Shown in pieces: positions 15,487 to 23,974 of a stretch of DNA of 24,028 bases. The translations under genes and the position numbers were made by a program. This stretch comes from Ascoidea tarda (nom. inval.) (Eukaryota; Ascomycota; Saccharomycetes; Ascoideales; Ascoideaceae): the NCBI GenBank assembly GCA_030560485.1, contig JAKTTS010000222.1, positions 1 to 24,028 on the forward strand, given 5' to 3'. Position 1 is the stretch's first letter. Each line of letters starts with the position of its first letter. Below the pieces are notes generated by a model that saw nothing but the letters and a program-made list of their open reading frames with translations, was not told where the DNA came from and did not search any database.

Positions 15487-16887
15487 TTATTTTACTAATT
15501 GAGCAATCATTTCGATTGTCATATTTTTTTCATCATTATTTTCTTTTTGTTTCAGTTCTAATAATTTTTCTTCTTTTTCTAATTTTTTCAATTCAGCTTC
15601 AGCTTCAGCTACTAATTCCTCATTATTTATGCCCTTGGCTCTTAATCTTGATCTTCTTAATAACTCCTTTGCCTTTTCAAGATTGCCAGTGTGCAAATTT
15701 ATTACACCTAATGAGTATGTAGTCAAGGCTAATGCTTCAACAATTTGAGGGTGGTCTCTTGAAATAACAGGAGGGAAAGATTTTACAGCTTCTAATATTG
15801 ATTCATAACAAAAAGTTGCACTTTTTAAACATTCATCTTTTTCTTCTTTGAAGAGTTGAATATCTTTTTCGTTATTATTTTTTTTAGCATTTAATTCTCT
15901 ACTTTCATATTCTTCGGCTTGTAAATATAATAGTGAGCCAAGATTAAATTGGCACATTATGATATCAGGAAAATCGCAATCGGCCATTACCATCCATTGT
16001 AAAGTAGTTATTTGAGATCTAATTGCTAATAAATGTTCACCTAATCTTAAACAAGTTGAGATATATAAATCTCTAGCAATGAAAAATTCATCGCGAAAGG
16101 GAAACCAAGCTTGAGAATTTACAGGATATGATATGAATAAATCAGGATTCTTTGGACTGGGGTGAACTATTGAATCATTGCTAGCTAGTGATCCACCCCT
16201 TCTAGCTACTTCCTCTTGAGCTTTTATGCAATGAGTTAATAATAGATTTGAACAATAAGTTGGATCAGATTCACTTAGGTGAACTAATTTAATCACAATT
16301 CTCAAATCCTTTTGAATTATGTGAGGTCTAGATTCAATAGGTATTTTCTCTGAAAGTAGAGTGGATAAATATAAATCGGTTAATTCTTGATAGATGTTTT
16401 TAGCTTCCTCCAATAGGTTCAATTTTTCCAACATTTCAGCAATTTTTAGTTGAACTCCAGTATATTCATCGCTTAATTTATCGATTCCTAGATTATTGCA
16501 TTCTTCCAAAGCACGAATATAAAATTGTAAAGCACCAGCATAGTTGTTGTTTTCCTTGTTGGATTCTGCCCATAGTCCCTTTCTCAAAAGTTTAGCAACA
16601 GAGGTAGGAAAGGTGTGATGAGGCCAGTAGTAATAGTAAAGACCGTAACCGGTTAGAGACAAAGCAGTCAAACTGATAATTATTCTCTTCCAGTTTCTCT
16701 TCTTGGGATGGTGAAGATCGTAGTAAGCCTGGTAATTGGGGTCAGTAGAATAGCAGCATCTTTGGCTTGAGAAAACCAAATTGGGTTTGCTATTGCAAGT
16801 TTGCAAAAGGCTGCTGGCGGTTCTAGTTCTTGTGCTGGAGAAAAGCCGGCCTTGAGCTGCTGCAAAGCGACTCGTTGTTCTGATCAT
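15487..16887 (-). CDS. MGR3: Mgr3-like TPR adaptor of the mitochondrial i-AAA protease
   Basis: From the ATG at 16885-16887 the product is 466 residues. It has an Arg/Ser-rich presequence (MIRTTSRFAAAQGRLFSSTRTRTAS), a single transmembrane helix at ~68-88 (RIIISLTALSLTGYGLYYYYWP), then helical TPR-like repeats (GALQFYIRALEECNNLG; KIAEMLEKLNLLEEAKNIYQELT; QIVEALALTTYSLGVINLHTGNLEKAKELLRRS) and a Lys/Glu coiled tail. In S. cerevisiae, Mgr3 binds Mgr1 and delivers substrates to Yme1 in the inner membrane, with its TPR domain in the intermembrane space. The frame is open to an upstream ATG at 16962, but Met at 16887 gives the better presequence. Only one CTG codon occurs, in the charged tail. The divergent neighbour is the SRAP gene, as for YMR115W/YMR114C. 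Confidence 0.88.
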   Translation of the reverse strand: MIRTTSRFAAAQGRLFSSTRTRTASSLLQTCNSKPNLVFSSQRCCYSTDPNYQAYYDLHHPKKRNWKRIIISLTALSLTGYGLYYYYWPHHTFPTSVAKLLRKGLWAESNKENNNYAGALQFYIRALEECNNLGIDKLSDEYTGVQLKIAEMLEKLNLLEEAKNIYQELTDLYLSTLLSEKIPIESRPHIIQKDLRIVIKLVHLSESDPTYCSNLLLTHCIKAQEEVARRGGSLASNDSIVHPSPKNPDLFISYPVNSQAWFPFRDEFFIARDLYISTCLRLGEHLLAIRSQITTLQWMVMADCDFPDIIMCQFNLGSLLYLQAEEYESRELNAKKNNNEKDIQLFKEEKDECLKSATFCYESILEAVKSFPPVISRDHPQIVEALALTTYSLGVINLHTGNLEKAKELLRRSRLRAKGINNEELVAEAEAELKKLEKEEKLLELKQKENNDEKNMTIEMIAQLVK

Positions 16888-17193
16888 CTTGATATAATAC
16901 AGCAATCTCCAATGTGTCTGTCTTGCTACTTCTTCAGCTGTGTTTGCGACAGATCTTCTCATGTTGAGCAGAAGGCGATTGCTCTCTTCCTATTCGTTGA
17001 GGGCCGAAGCCAGCAGAACGGGTCTTTTACCGGAGTGCGGTTTGACTTCCGGTTAAAAGTCGTTTTTTGTTGGTTCGGAAATGGAAATACGAGGGGTTAA
17101 AATCACCGATGAGGATCCGAATATAGGGAGATAAGAAAATGAGAAGATGAGAAGATAAGAGCTGAAGAACAGGCATTTCGAGCAGTTGCTGAG
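16888..17193. promoter_or_regulatory. Bidirectional MGR3/SRAP promoter with CGG/CCG inverted element
   Basis: This 306-bp stretch separates two divergent starts. At 17029-17034 ACCGGA and at 17048-17053 TCCGGT form an inverted repeat with a 13-bp spacer; flanking TTTT and AAAA extend the symmetry, and a third CGG lies at 17038-17040. CGG...CCG arrangements are typical sites of Zn2Cys6 (Gal4-type) regulators. The SRAP-proximal part is a purine-rich GAAGATGAGAAGATAAG tract. Confidence 0.45.
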
Positions 17194-18264
17194 ATGTGTG
17201 GAAGGTTTGCAATGGCATTGGTATGTGTGGTTTTCGCTATTTTCTACCAGTGACTATCAATTATTAATACGTTTTTTTTACACTTCGATGCCTAGTCGAG
17301 CGATGAGCTTCTTCACCTCTTCGCTCAGCAAAATGTAACAGTGGATCAAGTAATGGACCAGGACCAGCAACATCCTTCTTACAATGTTGGTCCTACCAGG
17401 ATGACTCCTGTGTATGTCTACAATTTTAATAAGAATCAGCAACATAATCTCCAGTATATGAAATGGGGGTTGGTTCCCATGTGGGCGAGAAAGGAGGCCA
17501 TTATCAAGCAATTTGATTTCAAATATTTCAATGCAAGATGCGAATCGGTAGAGTCAGGGAAATTATGGGCTACTGTTAAAAGTACCAAAAGATGTGTTGT
17601 TCCAGTTCAAGGCTATTATGAATGGTTGCACGATGCTAAAACCAAAGAGAAAATTCCATATTATGTAAAGAGAAAAGATGATAAATTGATCTTTCTAGCG
17701 GGTTTTTATGAATCGGTTAGTTATACTAGCTTGAGTGATAATAGCAAAATTGTCTTGAATTCATTTACAATTATAACTCGGCCTGCATTTAAAGAATTGT
17801 CATGGCTACACAGACGAATGCCGGTTATTTTAAAGGAGAATTCTAATGATTTTGACAAATGGGTTGATAATAAAACAAACGATACATGGTCTGATTCTTT
17901 AAGAACTTGTTTAAACTCTTCAAGAGATATAAAACTAGAATGGTTTAAAGTGAGTAAAAATGTCGGTAAAATGGTCAATGATGGTAAATATTTAATTGAA
18001 CCAATTAAATCTAGAAATGAAAAACCATCAATAATTGACTTTATCAAAAAAAATAACAAAATTGATAGCAAAAGTGTTATTAAAAGTGATATTAAGAGTG
18101 AAAATGAAAATGAAAATGAAATTAAGACCAAAAATATTAAAACTTCGCCTCCAAAAAAGAGAAAAAGATCAATACTTGATATGCTACCCATATCAACAGT
18201 ATCATTCAGAGTTTATTCTGAAATAGAAAATAAAAGATTGAAAAAAGAGGAAAGTGTTGATTAA
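17194..18264 (+). CDS. SRAP-domain protein (HMCES/YMR114C), two exons joined 17194-17220 and 17296-18264
   Basis: Exon 1 (17194-17220) encodes MCGRFAMAL, exactly the SRAP N-terminus with catalytic Cys2. Exon 2 starts at 17296 in frame (SSDELLHLFAQQ) and runs to TAA at 18262-18264, giving 331 residues. Other active-site features follow: SYNVGPT with Asn39, KWGLVPMW (65-72), FNARCE (87-92), GYYEW with Glu118, and WLHRRMP with His181. SRAP proteins form a thiazolidine crosslink with abasic sites in single-stranded DNA and shield them during replication. The C-terminal ~80 residues are basic and disordered, with a Glu-Asn repeat (about 18101-18124) and PPKKRKR, a likely nuclear localisation signal. 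A call starting at the ATG at 17341 would lack the catalytic Cys. It converges on CAJ1. Confidence 0.92.
17221..17295 (+). other. Spliceosomal intron of the SRAP gene (75 nt)
   Basis: 5' splice site GTATGT (17221-17226) follows codon 9. The best branch site is TATTAAT (17262-17268), five of seven matches to TACTAAC, with a T-run after it. The 3' splice site is CCTAG ending at 17295, 28 nt past the branch A. Removing it joins two phase-0 exons into a continuous SRAP N-terminus. Confidence 0.88.
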
Positions 18265-18685
18265 AATTCAAAGCATTAAAGATTTAAAAAAATCGGTGAG
18301 TCAATACTAACAAAAAATGAAACAAAACATCATATAAAATATAACTATGAATATGCTATTTCAAACAATAAATAATAGTTATTAAGCAAGAACAAAAGTC
18401 TTTTTTTTTAATTTTCTTGATTATTTTTTAATTTTTATTTTATTGTTGTTTTATTATTTCTAAAAGCATGAAATATGAGATAATTGAAAAAGGATTTAAG
18501 AGTGGATAATAAATAATAAATAATTGATAAAAAAAAAAAATTAAATAAATACAGAGAACATGATGCAACCAACCAAGAGTTAATAGATAAATAAAAACAA
18601 AATAACAAGTTAAATAATAATTAAATAGGGCAAAGGTAAGAAATTTATTAAAAAAAAAATTAAAAAAAAAATGGATTAAATTAAC
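18265..18685. other. Convergent intergenic region SRAP/CAJ1
   Basis: Very AT-rich, with several A and T homopolymers and AATAAATAATAAATAA-type sequence suited to 3' end formation of both genes. TACTAAC at about 18307-18313 lies past the SRAP stop, with GTGAGT only 9 bp before it, so it is not part of a plausible intron. No gene was seen. Confidence 0.55.
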
Positions 18686-20161
18686 TTATTTTTTTTTAGA
18701 ATCAGGATTTGATTTTGAATCTGTAGAAGCAGCAGCGGCGGCGGCCTTTCTTTTACTTCTATTTAGATCCTTTTTAGCTTCAGCAACTAATTCTTCAAAA
18801 ATTCTTGCTTCCTCATTTTCATCATCGGTTCTTGTAGTTTTCTTAAAGATTTGACCTAATTTAACTAGAGTCTCAGCTCTTTCGATTCTTTTCAGTTGAG
18901 AAACGGTTTTATCATACAAGACAATATTGCAAACAGATCGTAAAGTTCCCTGAATTTCGAATTTTGAGCCAGCCCAAGCAGCACCAATAACTTTTCCCAT
19001 TAATAATTTTTCCATTTCAGCCATTTCCTCTTGAGATAATTTTTGATCTTCATTTGAGTTTTCCTGGATTTTAGTATATTCTTCCATTGTATTTTGAGCA
19101 TCTAGAGCAGAAGATATAGTTTTAAAGGTATCTGAAACGATGCCAGCTTTTTCCTTTACAGAGTGAAAAAAGCCAGTAATACCGTAATACTTTTGAGATT
19201 TTAGATATATGTTGCCCTTTGTGTAGTAAATTTCACCTATAGTGTGTAATATTTCTAAACCGAAGGATTCCATTTTTAGGGAGTCAGCTTCTAATTCATA
19301 TTTGGTTTTAAAGGCATTTAAACAGTTACGATCTTTGGGGCTTTCAGTCCAAACAGATAATCTTAGTATTAATTTTTCAGCCAATTTTTTCTGAGTTTCT
19401 AATCTTTTCAATCTACACTCTTCTTCAAACTGATCTAGTTCTGCTTGCTGTTCAGGGGTTAGTTTATCTTTATCTTTATCGTTTTCTTTTTCTTTTTCTC
19501 TATCTTTTTCTTTTTCCTTTTTATTTTCATTTTTATTATCATAGTTATTATTCTGAGAATCTTTTGAGTCAGAATTTTTGTTTGAAGAAGATTGGTCGAT
19601 TGCCAAGTAAGAAGAGGATGAATTTACATAAGAAGTCGAGGAATTATTTTGGTAATTATTTGAGGATGTGTTTATATTACCATTAGTATTTGTAGTCGTG
19701 TTTGATTTTGTATTCGTATTTGAGGTTGAATCTTTATCATTTGCATTATTTTTATCATCATTATTATTGGCGTTATCTTCGTTAGTCTCATCGTTTTTTT
19801 CTTTATCGGTTTGAGATAGTTGAGCAGATTTTGTGAGATCCTTCAACAAAGTTAATTCACCAATGTAGTCTTTGAATGCATCGCCACCAAAGATCATAGC
19901 AAAATATTCAGTTGCGTCTTCAAAACCATCGGCTGGTATAGCGCTTTCTTTACCAAATTTGTCATATTTTGCTCTTAAATCTGAATCAGATAGAACTTGG
20001 TAAGCAGCAGTTATCTCTTGAAACTTTTCTTTTGCTTCAGGAGCAGGGTTCTTATCCGGATGGTATTTTAAAGATAGTTTACGATAGGACTTTTTGATTA
20101 GTTGTGGAGTTGCAGTTGGTTCAACCTGAAGAATCTTGTAGTAAGTGTCATCGACGACCAT
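18686..20161 (-). CDS. CAJ1: Caj1/Djp1-type Hsp40 co-chaperone
   Basis: The product is 491 residues. The J domain is at 5-70 with HPD at 34-36 (LKYHPDKNP) and the helix AYQVLSDSDLRAKYDKFGKE. GFEDATEYFAMIFGGDAFKDYIGEL (79-103) is characteristic of Caj1/Djp1. A ~130-residue disordered Asn/Asp/Lys/Ser insert follows (about 112-245), then the DnaJ-X domain (about 247-465: ESFGLEILHTIGEIYYTKGN, GFFHSVKEKAG, MGKVIGAAWAGSKFEIQGTLRSVCN) and a Lys/Ala tail. The family stimulates Hsp70 ATPase; Djp1 assists peroxisomal and mitochondrial import, and Caj1 is cytosolic/plasma-membrane associated. At 491 residues it is longer than Caj1 (391), mainly through the insert. Its single CTG codon falls in VSQ(CTG)KRIE, a usually polar position. 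Caj1 versus Djp1 orthology is not settled by eye. Confidence 0.9.
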   Translation of the reverse strand: MVVDDTYYKILQVEPTATPQLIKKSYRKLSLKYHPDKNPAPEAKEKFQEITAAYQVLSDSDLRAKYDKFGKESAIPADGFEDATEYFAMIFGGDAFKDYIGELTLLKDLTKSAQLSQTDKEKNDETNEDNANNNDDKNNANDKDSTSNTNTKSNTTTNTNGNINTSSNNYQNNSSTSYVNSSSSYLAIDQSSSNKNSDSKDSQNNNYDNKNENKKEKEKDREKEKENDKDKDKLTPEQQAELDQFEEECRLKRLETQKKLAEKLILRLSVWTESPKDRNCLNAFKTKYELEADSLKMESFGLEILHTIGEIYYTKGNIYLKSQKYYGITGFFHSVKEKAGIVSDTFKTISSALDAQNTMEEYTKIQENSNEDQKLSQEEMAEMEKLLMGKVIGAAWAGSKFEIQGTLRSVCNIVLYDKTVSQLKRIERAETLVKLGQIFKKTTRTDDENEEARIFEELVAEAKKDLNRSKRKAAAAAASTDSKSNPDSKKK

Positions 20162-20577
20162 ATTCGATTAGGGGAACGGTTGTGAAGCAGGGATTTCTGT
20201 TTGGAACGAAAGAGAAAAAAACAGCAGAAGCGATAACAAAAAGAGCAGAGAAGATCTGGCAGCAAAAGAAGAAGGAAAACAGGAAAGAGAAGAAGCAGGA
20301 GAGGAGCAGGAAACGGCTGGAGCGATATTGATGATTGTAGTTTTAAAGATAAGTTGATACAGTCAGAGAGAAAATTTAAAAGGGCTTTTAAGCACAGAAA
20401 GGGGCGCCGTGGCGGTGGTCTCAGAGTCGCCCCTAATAAGCTTTACGGTGGTGATTGTGTTGTATTGTATTATACTATACTATGCTATGCTACTATATTA
20501 TAGATGGTGGTATTATGGCACTATGGCACTGTGATGCTGTGGGAACCAGGAGAGATATATTATAGCGGGCAGCAGGG
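20162..20577. other. Intergenic region GPC1 3' end / CAJ1 promoter
   Basis: The CAJ1-proximal 170 bp are purine-rich on the plus strand. A GC-rich patch with an inverted pair of stress elements lies at 20400-20434 (listed separately). The GPC1-proximal 100 bp hold short repeats (TACTATACTATGCTATGCTACTA; TATGGCACTATGGCAC). An open plus frame at 20104-20331 starts inside CAJ1 and is spurious. Confidence 0.5.
20400..20434. promoter_or_regulatory. Inverted STRE pair upstream of CAJ1
   Basis: AGGGGCG (20400-20406) and CGCCCCT (20428-20434) are a perfect 7-bp inverted repeat. Each arm contains the stress response element AGGGG/CCCCT bound by Msn2/Msn4-type zinc fingers, 239-273 bp before the CAJ1 ATG. 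This fits stress induction of an Hsp40. Motif only. Confidence 0.5.
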
Positions 20578-21843
20578 CTAGTTGTCCTTCTTGCTGTCGT
20601 TGAGAGAGGAGGAGCTGGAGTTCTGGCTGCTGGCGCTGGTGAGATGTTCAGCTTGCAACTCAGCAATTTCCTTTTGCAATCTCTTGACCTCCTTTTCAAG
20701 TCTTCTGCCAAAGATGTCAATGTAATAGGTGGCCCCGTTGTAGCATGCAATGACAAAGATGAGGGTCATGAAGATAGAGGCAGCTCTTTTTGATTGCAAC
20801 CAAAATGGACAGAGCAACATCGTGCTCAATTGGTAGCCATACTGGATCAAGGTGAATGCGAAAACAGGCAATGGTTCAGGCAAATTGTTGACCAATTTGC
20901 CGAGTGCAGTGTTGGAGTAAGACTTTCTCAACCAGGTGAAGGAGTTGACTTTCCCCTTTTTAATCTTTTCGGCTCTTTTGATTGTGATGAAGTAGTGGTA
21001 AAGCAACTGCCAGATCAAATAGTAGGAGGAGGTCCAGAGAACTCCATTCCAAAGGTTCCAGTCATTGTAATTGAAGCTAGCAGCACCGGGAAATCGTACT
21101 GATTTGAATTCCTTATCTAGTTCGTGGGTTATGACAAATAGTGTGACGGGAGGCATTAAATGGATGAAAGAGCTGGTTGTCTTTTCGATTGAGTGTAGCA
21201 CCAAAGAGTTCCTCCAGGTGATAACAGCCCAGGCTAGAGTGCCATACGTGAAGCAAAAACACACCATGTATAAATGTTCAGAGTTGGGAAAAACCCATAT
21301 AAAGAGCATGACCAAAGTGTTGACATAATAACATAAATCGGCTAGGAAGTAGTTAAAGTCTCTTTTCCAGTAGCTGTATAATCGGATGGGCATTAGGATT
21401 GTAAACAAGATGGAGTAGTAGATGTGGAAAAAACTAGGGTGTTTGCCAATCAAATAGCCAGCAAAAAAGATGGAGTATAGAGAGAAAGCATAGAACCATT
21501 TTTCAGTCTTTGAGGCATTCAACCTTGCCATCAAGTTGTCGTCCAACTCATCGATCTTCTTGGAGAGTCGAGTCTTGAGGATGCTGAACTCGTCGTTGGA
21601 AATCTTGATCTTTGCAGCCTTCTCCTTGAGGTTCTTGGTGCTCTTTTTCACCTTGTCAAAGGTCTTTCTGGAGAAATCAATGTAGGAGAGCGACGAGGGA
21701 TCTATCAACTCCAAAAACGAGAGCCTGTCGATGGGTGTTCTCAAGCTCATGATGGAAGTTGTGGAGGAGGACTTGGTGAGGCCTGTATAGTCTGATTCCG
21801 AGCCCGAGAGCTCAGGGCTGCTTTCGGTGTAGAGGAAGGACAT
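20578..21843 (-). CDS. GPC1: Gpc1, glycerophosphocholine acyltransferase
   Basis: The 421-residue product matches yeast Gpc1 (YGR149W, DUF2838) in length and motifs. Gpc1 transfers an acyl chain from acyl-CoA to glycerophosphocholine to make lyso-PC at the ER. Residues 1-110 are cytosolic, Ser-rich then helical/charged (KKSTKNLKEKAAKIK). About 7-8 membrane segments follow (e.g. WFYAFSLYSIFFAGYLIG, FFHIYYSILFTILMPIRL, LYMVCFCFTYGTLAWAVI). Family signatures include YWKRDFNYFLADLCYYVN and SIEKTTSSFIHLMPP, which holds the probable catalytic His. The C-terminus is a coiled coil (LEKEVKRLQKEIAELQAEH) and a Ser-rich tail. I read every codon: there is no CTG, although TTG and CTC are common. The start at 21841-21843 is the first ATG. 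GC content is higher than in neighbours. Confidence 0.92.
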   Translation of the reverse strand: MSFLYTESSPELSGSESDYTGLTKSSSTTSIMSLRTPIDRLSFLELIDPSSLSYIDFSRKTFDKVKKSTKNLKEKAAKIKISNDEFSILKTRLSKKIDELDDNLMARLNASKTEKWFYAFSLYSIFFAGYLIGKHPSFFHIYYSILFTILMPIRLYSYWKRDFNYFLADLCYYVNTLVMLFIWVFPNSEHLYMVCFCFTYGTLAWAVITWRNSLVLHSIEKTTSSFIHLMPPVTLFVITHELDKEFKSVRFPGAASFNYNDWNLWNGVLWTSSYYLIWQLLYHYFITIKRAEKIKKGKVNSFTWLRKSYSNTALGKLVNNLPEPLPVFAFTLIQYGYQLSTMLLCPFWLQSKRAASIFMTLIFVIACYNGATYYIDIFGRRLEKEVKRLQKEIAELQAEHLTSASSQNSSSSSLNDSKKDN

Positions 21844-22158
21844 GGTGAATCAGAAGCAATGGAAGCAACAGAAGCAACGGGTGCGATAAGAGAGGCGGCA
21901 GAAGCAGCAGAAGCAGCAGAGGAAGAACACTATTTATAAGGCCTTTGATGTGAGACTTTGTTGAGCTGTAGGTTGTTCTTTCATGTGAAAAAGAAACGCG
22001 TCTAGCTTTGCGGCGACCTTTTGGGGATTGTTCCGGTCTGAGACAATATTTATTCCGATGCCTATGGTGTAATGCGATAGTAATGCGAATGCTGGTGGTG
22101 GTGGTGGTGGTGCTACTGCTACTGCTACTGCTACTGCTGCTGTTGCTGTGTCCACACT
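21844..22158. other. GPC1 promoter region with triplet repeats and TATA box
   Basis: TATAAATA on the minus strand (21938-21931) lies about 90 bp before the GPC1 ATG and is a good TATA box. Between it and the gene are AGAAGC/AGCAGA repeats. Further up, 22090-22147 is a run of GGT then GCTACT/GCTGTT triplets, in frame with the upstream gene past its stop codon. It also contains the 3' UTR of the upstream gene. Confidence 0.6.
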
Positions 22159-23974
22159 CTATATGAAATAGTTCTGGCCCATCGTGGCCAGTGGATCAAA
22201 GCGCTCCTCCTCGTGGAACGCCATAAATACGTCGTCTACGCTTCCCACTATTGCCCACTCCAAGTTTCTCAGCATCCCACTGTTTCTGAAATCAATCTCC
22301 CTGAGACTGTGGTTCAAAATTGACTGCGAATAAACCAAAAACCTCTTTACAACGTCTGCGTTCAACCAGTTCAACGACCCCAAGCTTACTTTTCTCAAGT
22401 ACTTTAAGCTTTGCAAGAAGTCCATTATCTCAACTGTCTTGATCTTTCTCAACTGGTCTAATTCCCAATTGTTGGCCTTTCTAACATCCGACAAGTATAA
22501 AGTCAAATCTCGCTGGAGATCAATATGCCCCTTATTTGGATAGTGCTTGCTACTTAACTCGTAAAGCGGTGTATTCAACAAACTTTCCTCTTTCTTATCT
22601 TCTTTGATATCTTTATCAAAGCAAACTGCCTTTCTTGTTTTTTGCTTATCTTTTTTTTGTTTCACTTCTTTCCTTTCTTTCCTTTCCTTTCCTTTACCTG
22701 AATCGTGATTAACCTCATCGTTTTCCTCTTCTTCAAATAACTCCATTTCTAATCCTGAATTATATGATCTGGAACTAATCATCCCCTTACTGGTTGAACT
22801 GTTACTAACACTAAGATAATTAATATTAGAATAACTGTTCACTCCTTCACTTTTCTTCTTAATATTAGTATTATTACTACCGCTATTTCCATAATCAAAT
22901 GTATCCTTATAAAAATCCAAATTATTGCTTTTGCTCTCAGTTAATATCTCAAATTCAAATGAATTCGAATTACTGCTCATTTTTCTTTTACCATTAGCAA
23001 CATTATTAAAATTAATAGAATAATTGCTTGATACTTCTCCGTTCAACAGAATCGAATTCAAAAAATTATTTGCTACTCCATTATTAAACATCAGAGAAGA
23101 AGTTGAAGGGTTATTGATATTTCGAAGTATAGCTGATGTCACACCCGGAAACTCCTTTGCCAATTTTATAATCTCTTCTTGTAAATTATTATTATTATTA
23201 TTATTACTATTATTATTATTATCTCCACTTGAATTATTATTAAGATTGTTAAAATTACCATTACTACACATCTGTCTTAAATTAGGAGTAGATCGACTGT
23301 TTCCATTGTCAAAAAAACTAGAATATGGGCTACCGCCATATCCTCTCCTATATGTGCTAGTCTGTCTAGAATAAACTGATGTTCCATATGCTGCCACTAT
23401 CTCCCCAATAATATTTTGGTATGGATCAATCACTGTTAAATTAGCATTGTTAGAAAGTAAATTAGAACTACTGTCATTAAGATTATTCAAATTGCTGACA
23501 TTAGTATAACTGTTATTATTAGTCGCAGTATCACCAAAACTTTTAGCTCGACTTCTTCCATTATTCATATCGACATTCTTTTTTTTAAAACTTGATGTAG
23601 AATGACTATTATTGCTACTCTTATATGGTGATGAATTCAACGTAGTTTTAGTATTTAAACTTATCATTGTATGTTGTGTTTTGAAAATTTTCTCATTTTT
23701 CTTTAGTAATATTTCATAATCATCATGAGCATTATATTCAATTTCATAATCTTGTGATAATAATATTTTATTCATATTAAACACTTCAATTCTTTCACAA
23801 ATTCTTAATAGATGAATTATAAATCCAACTGGTATTTCCTTTGATGAATATTTTTGCATAATTTTATTTCTTAATGGATGTGGGCTAGAAAATGGCAATG
23901 ATTTCTTTGAATTAATCTTAGTAATTCCCATTTGGACTTTTCCATTGTTATTATTATTGTTCTTATTGTTATTA

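Noticed and set aside
17223-17267. ATG TGT GGT TTT CGC (MCGFRYFLP) as the SRAP start.
   Set aside because: It is out of frame with the rest, stops after 14 codons, and overlaps the 5' splice site; MCGR at 17194 is the proper start.
17278-17343. On the minus strand this segment reads YILLSEEVKKLIARLGIEV, strikingly like a SRAP N-terminal helix, which first suggested a 63-bp inversion inside the SRAP gene.
   Set aside because: A true first exon (MCGRFAMAL) and a standard intron restore a continuous plus-strand SRAP N-terminus (SSDELLHLFAQQNVTVDQ) over the same bases, so the antisense likeness is coincidence.
18305-18313. Exact TACTAAC branch-site motif.
   Set aside because: It lies after the SRAP stop codon, with GTGAGT only 9 bp upstream and no sensible exon pair.
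20104-20331. Plus-strand Lys/Glu-rich 75-codon frame.
   Set aside because: Overlaps the CAJ1 start on the other strand and is explained by the purine-rich leader.
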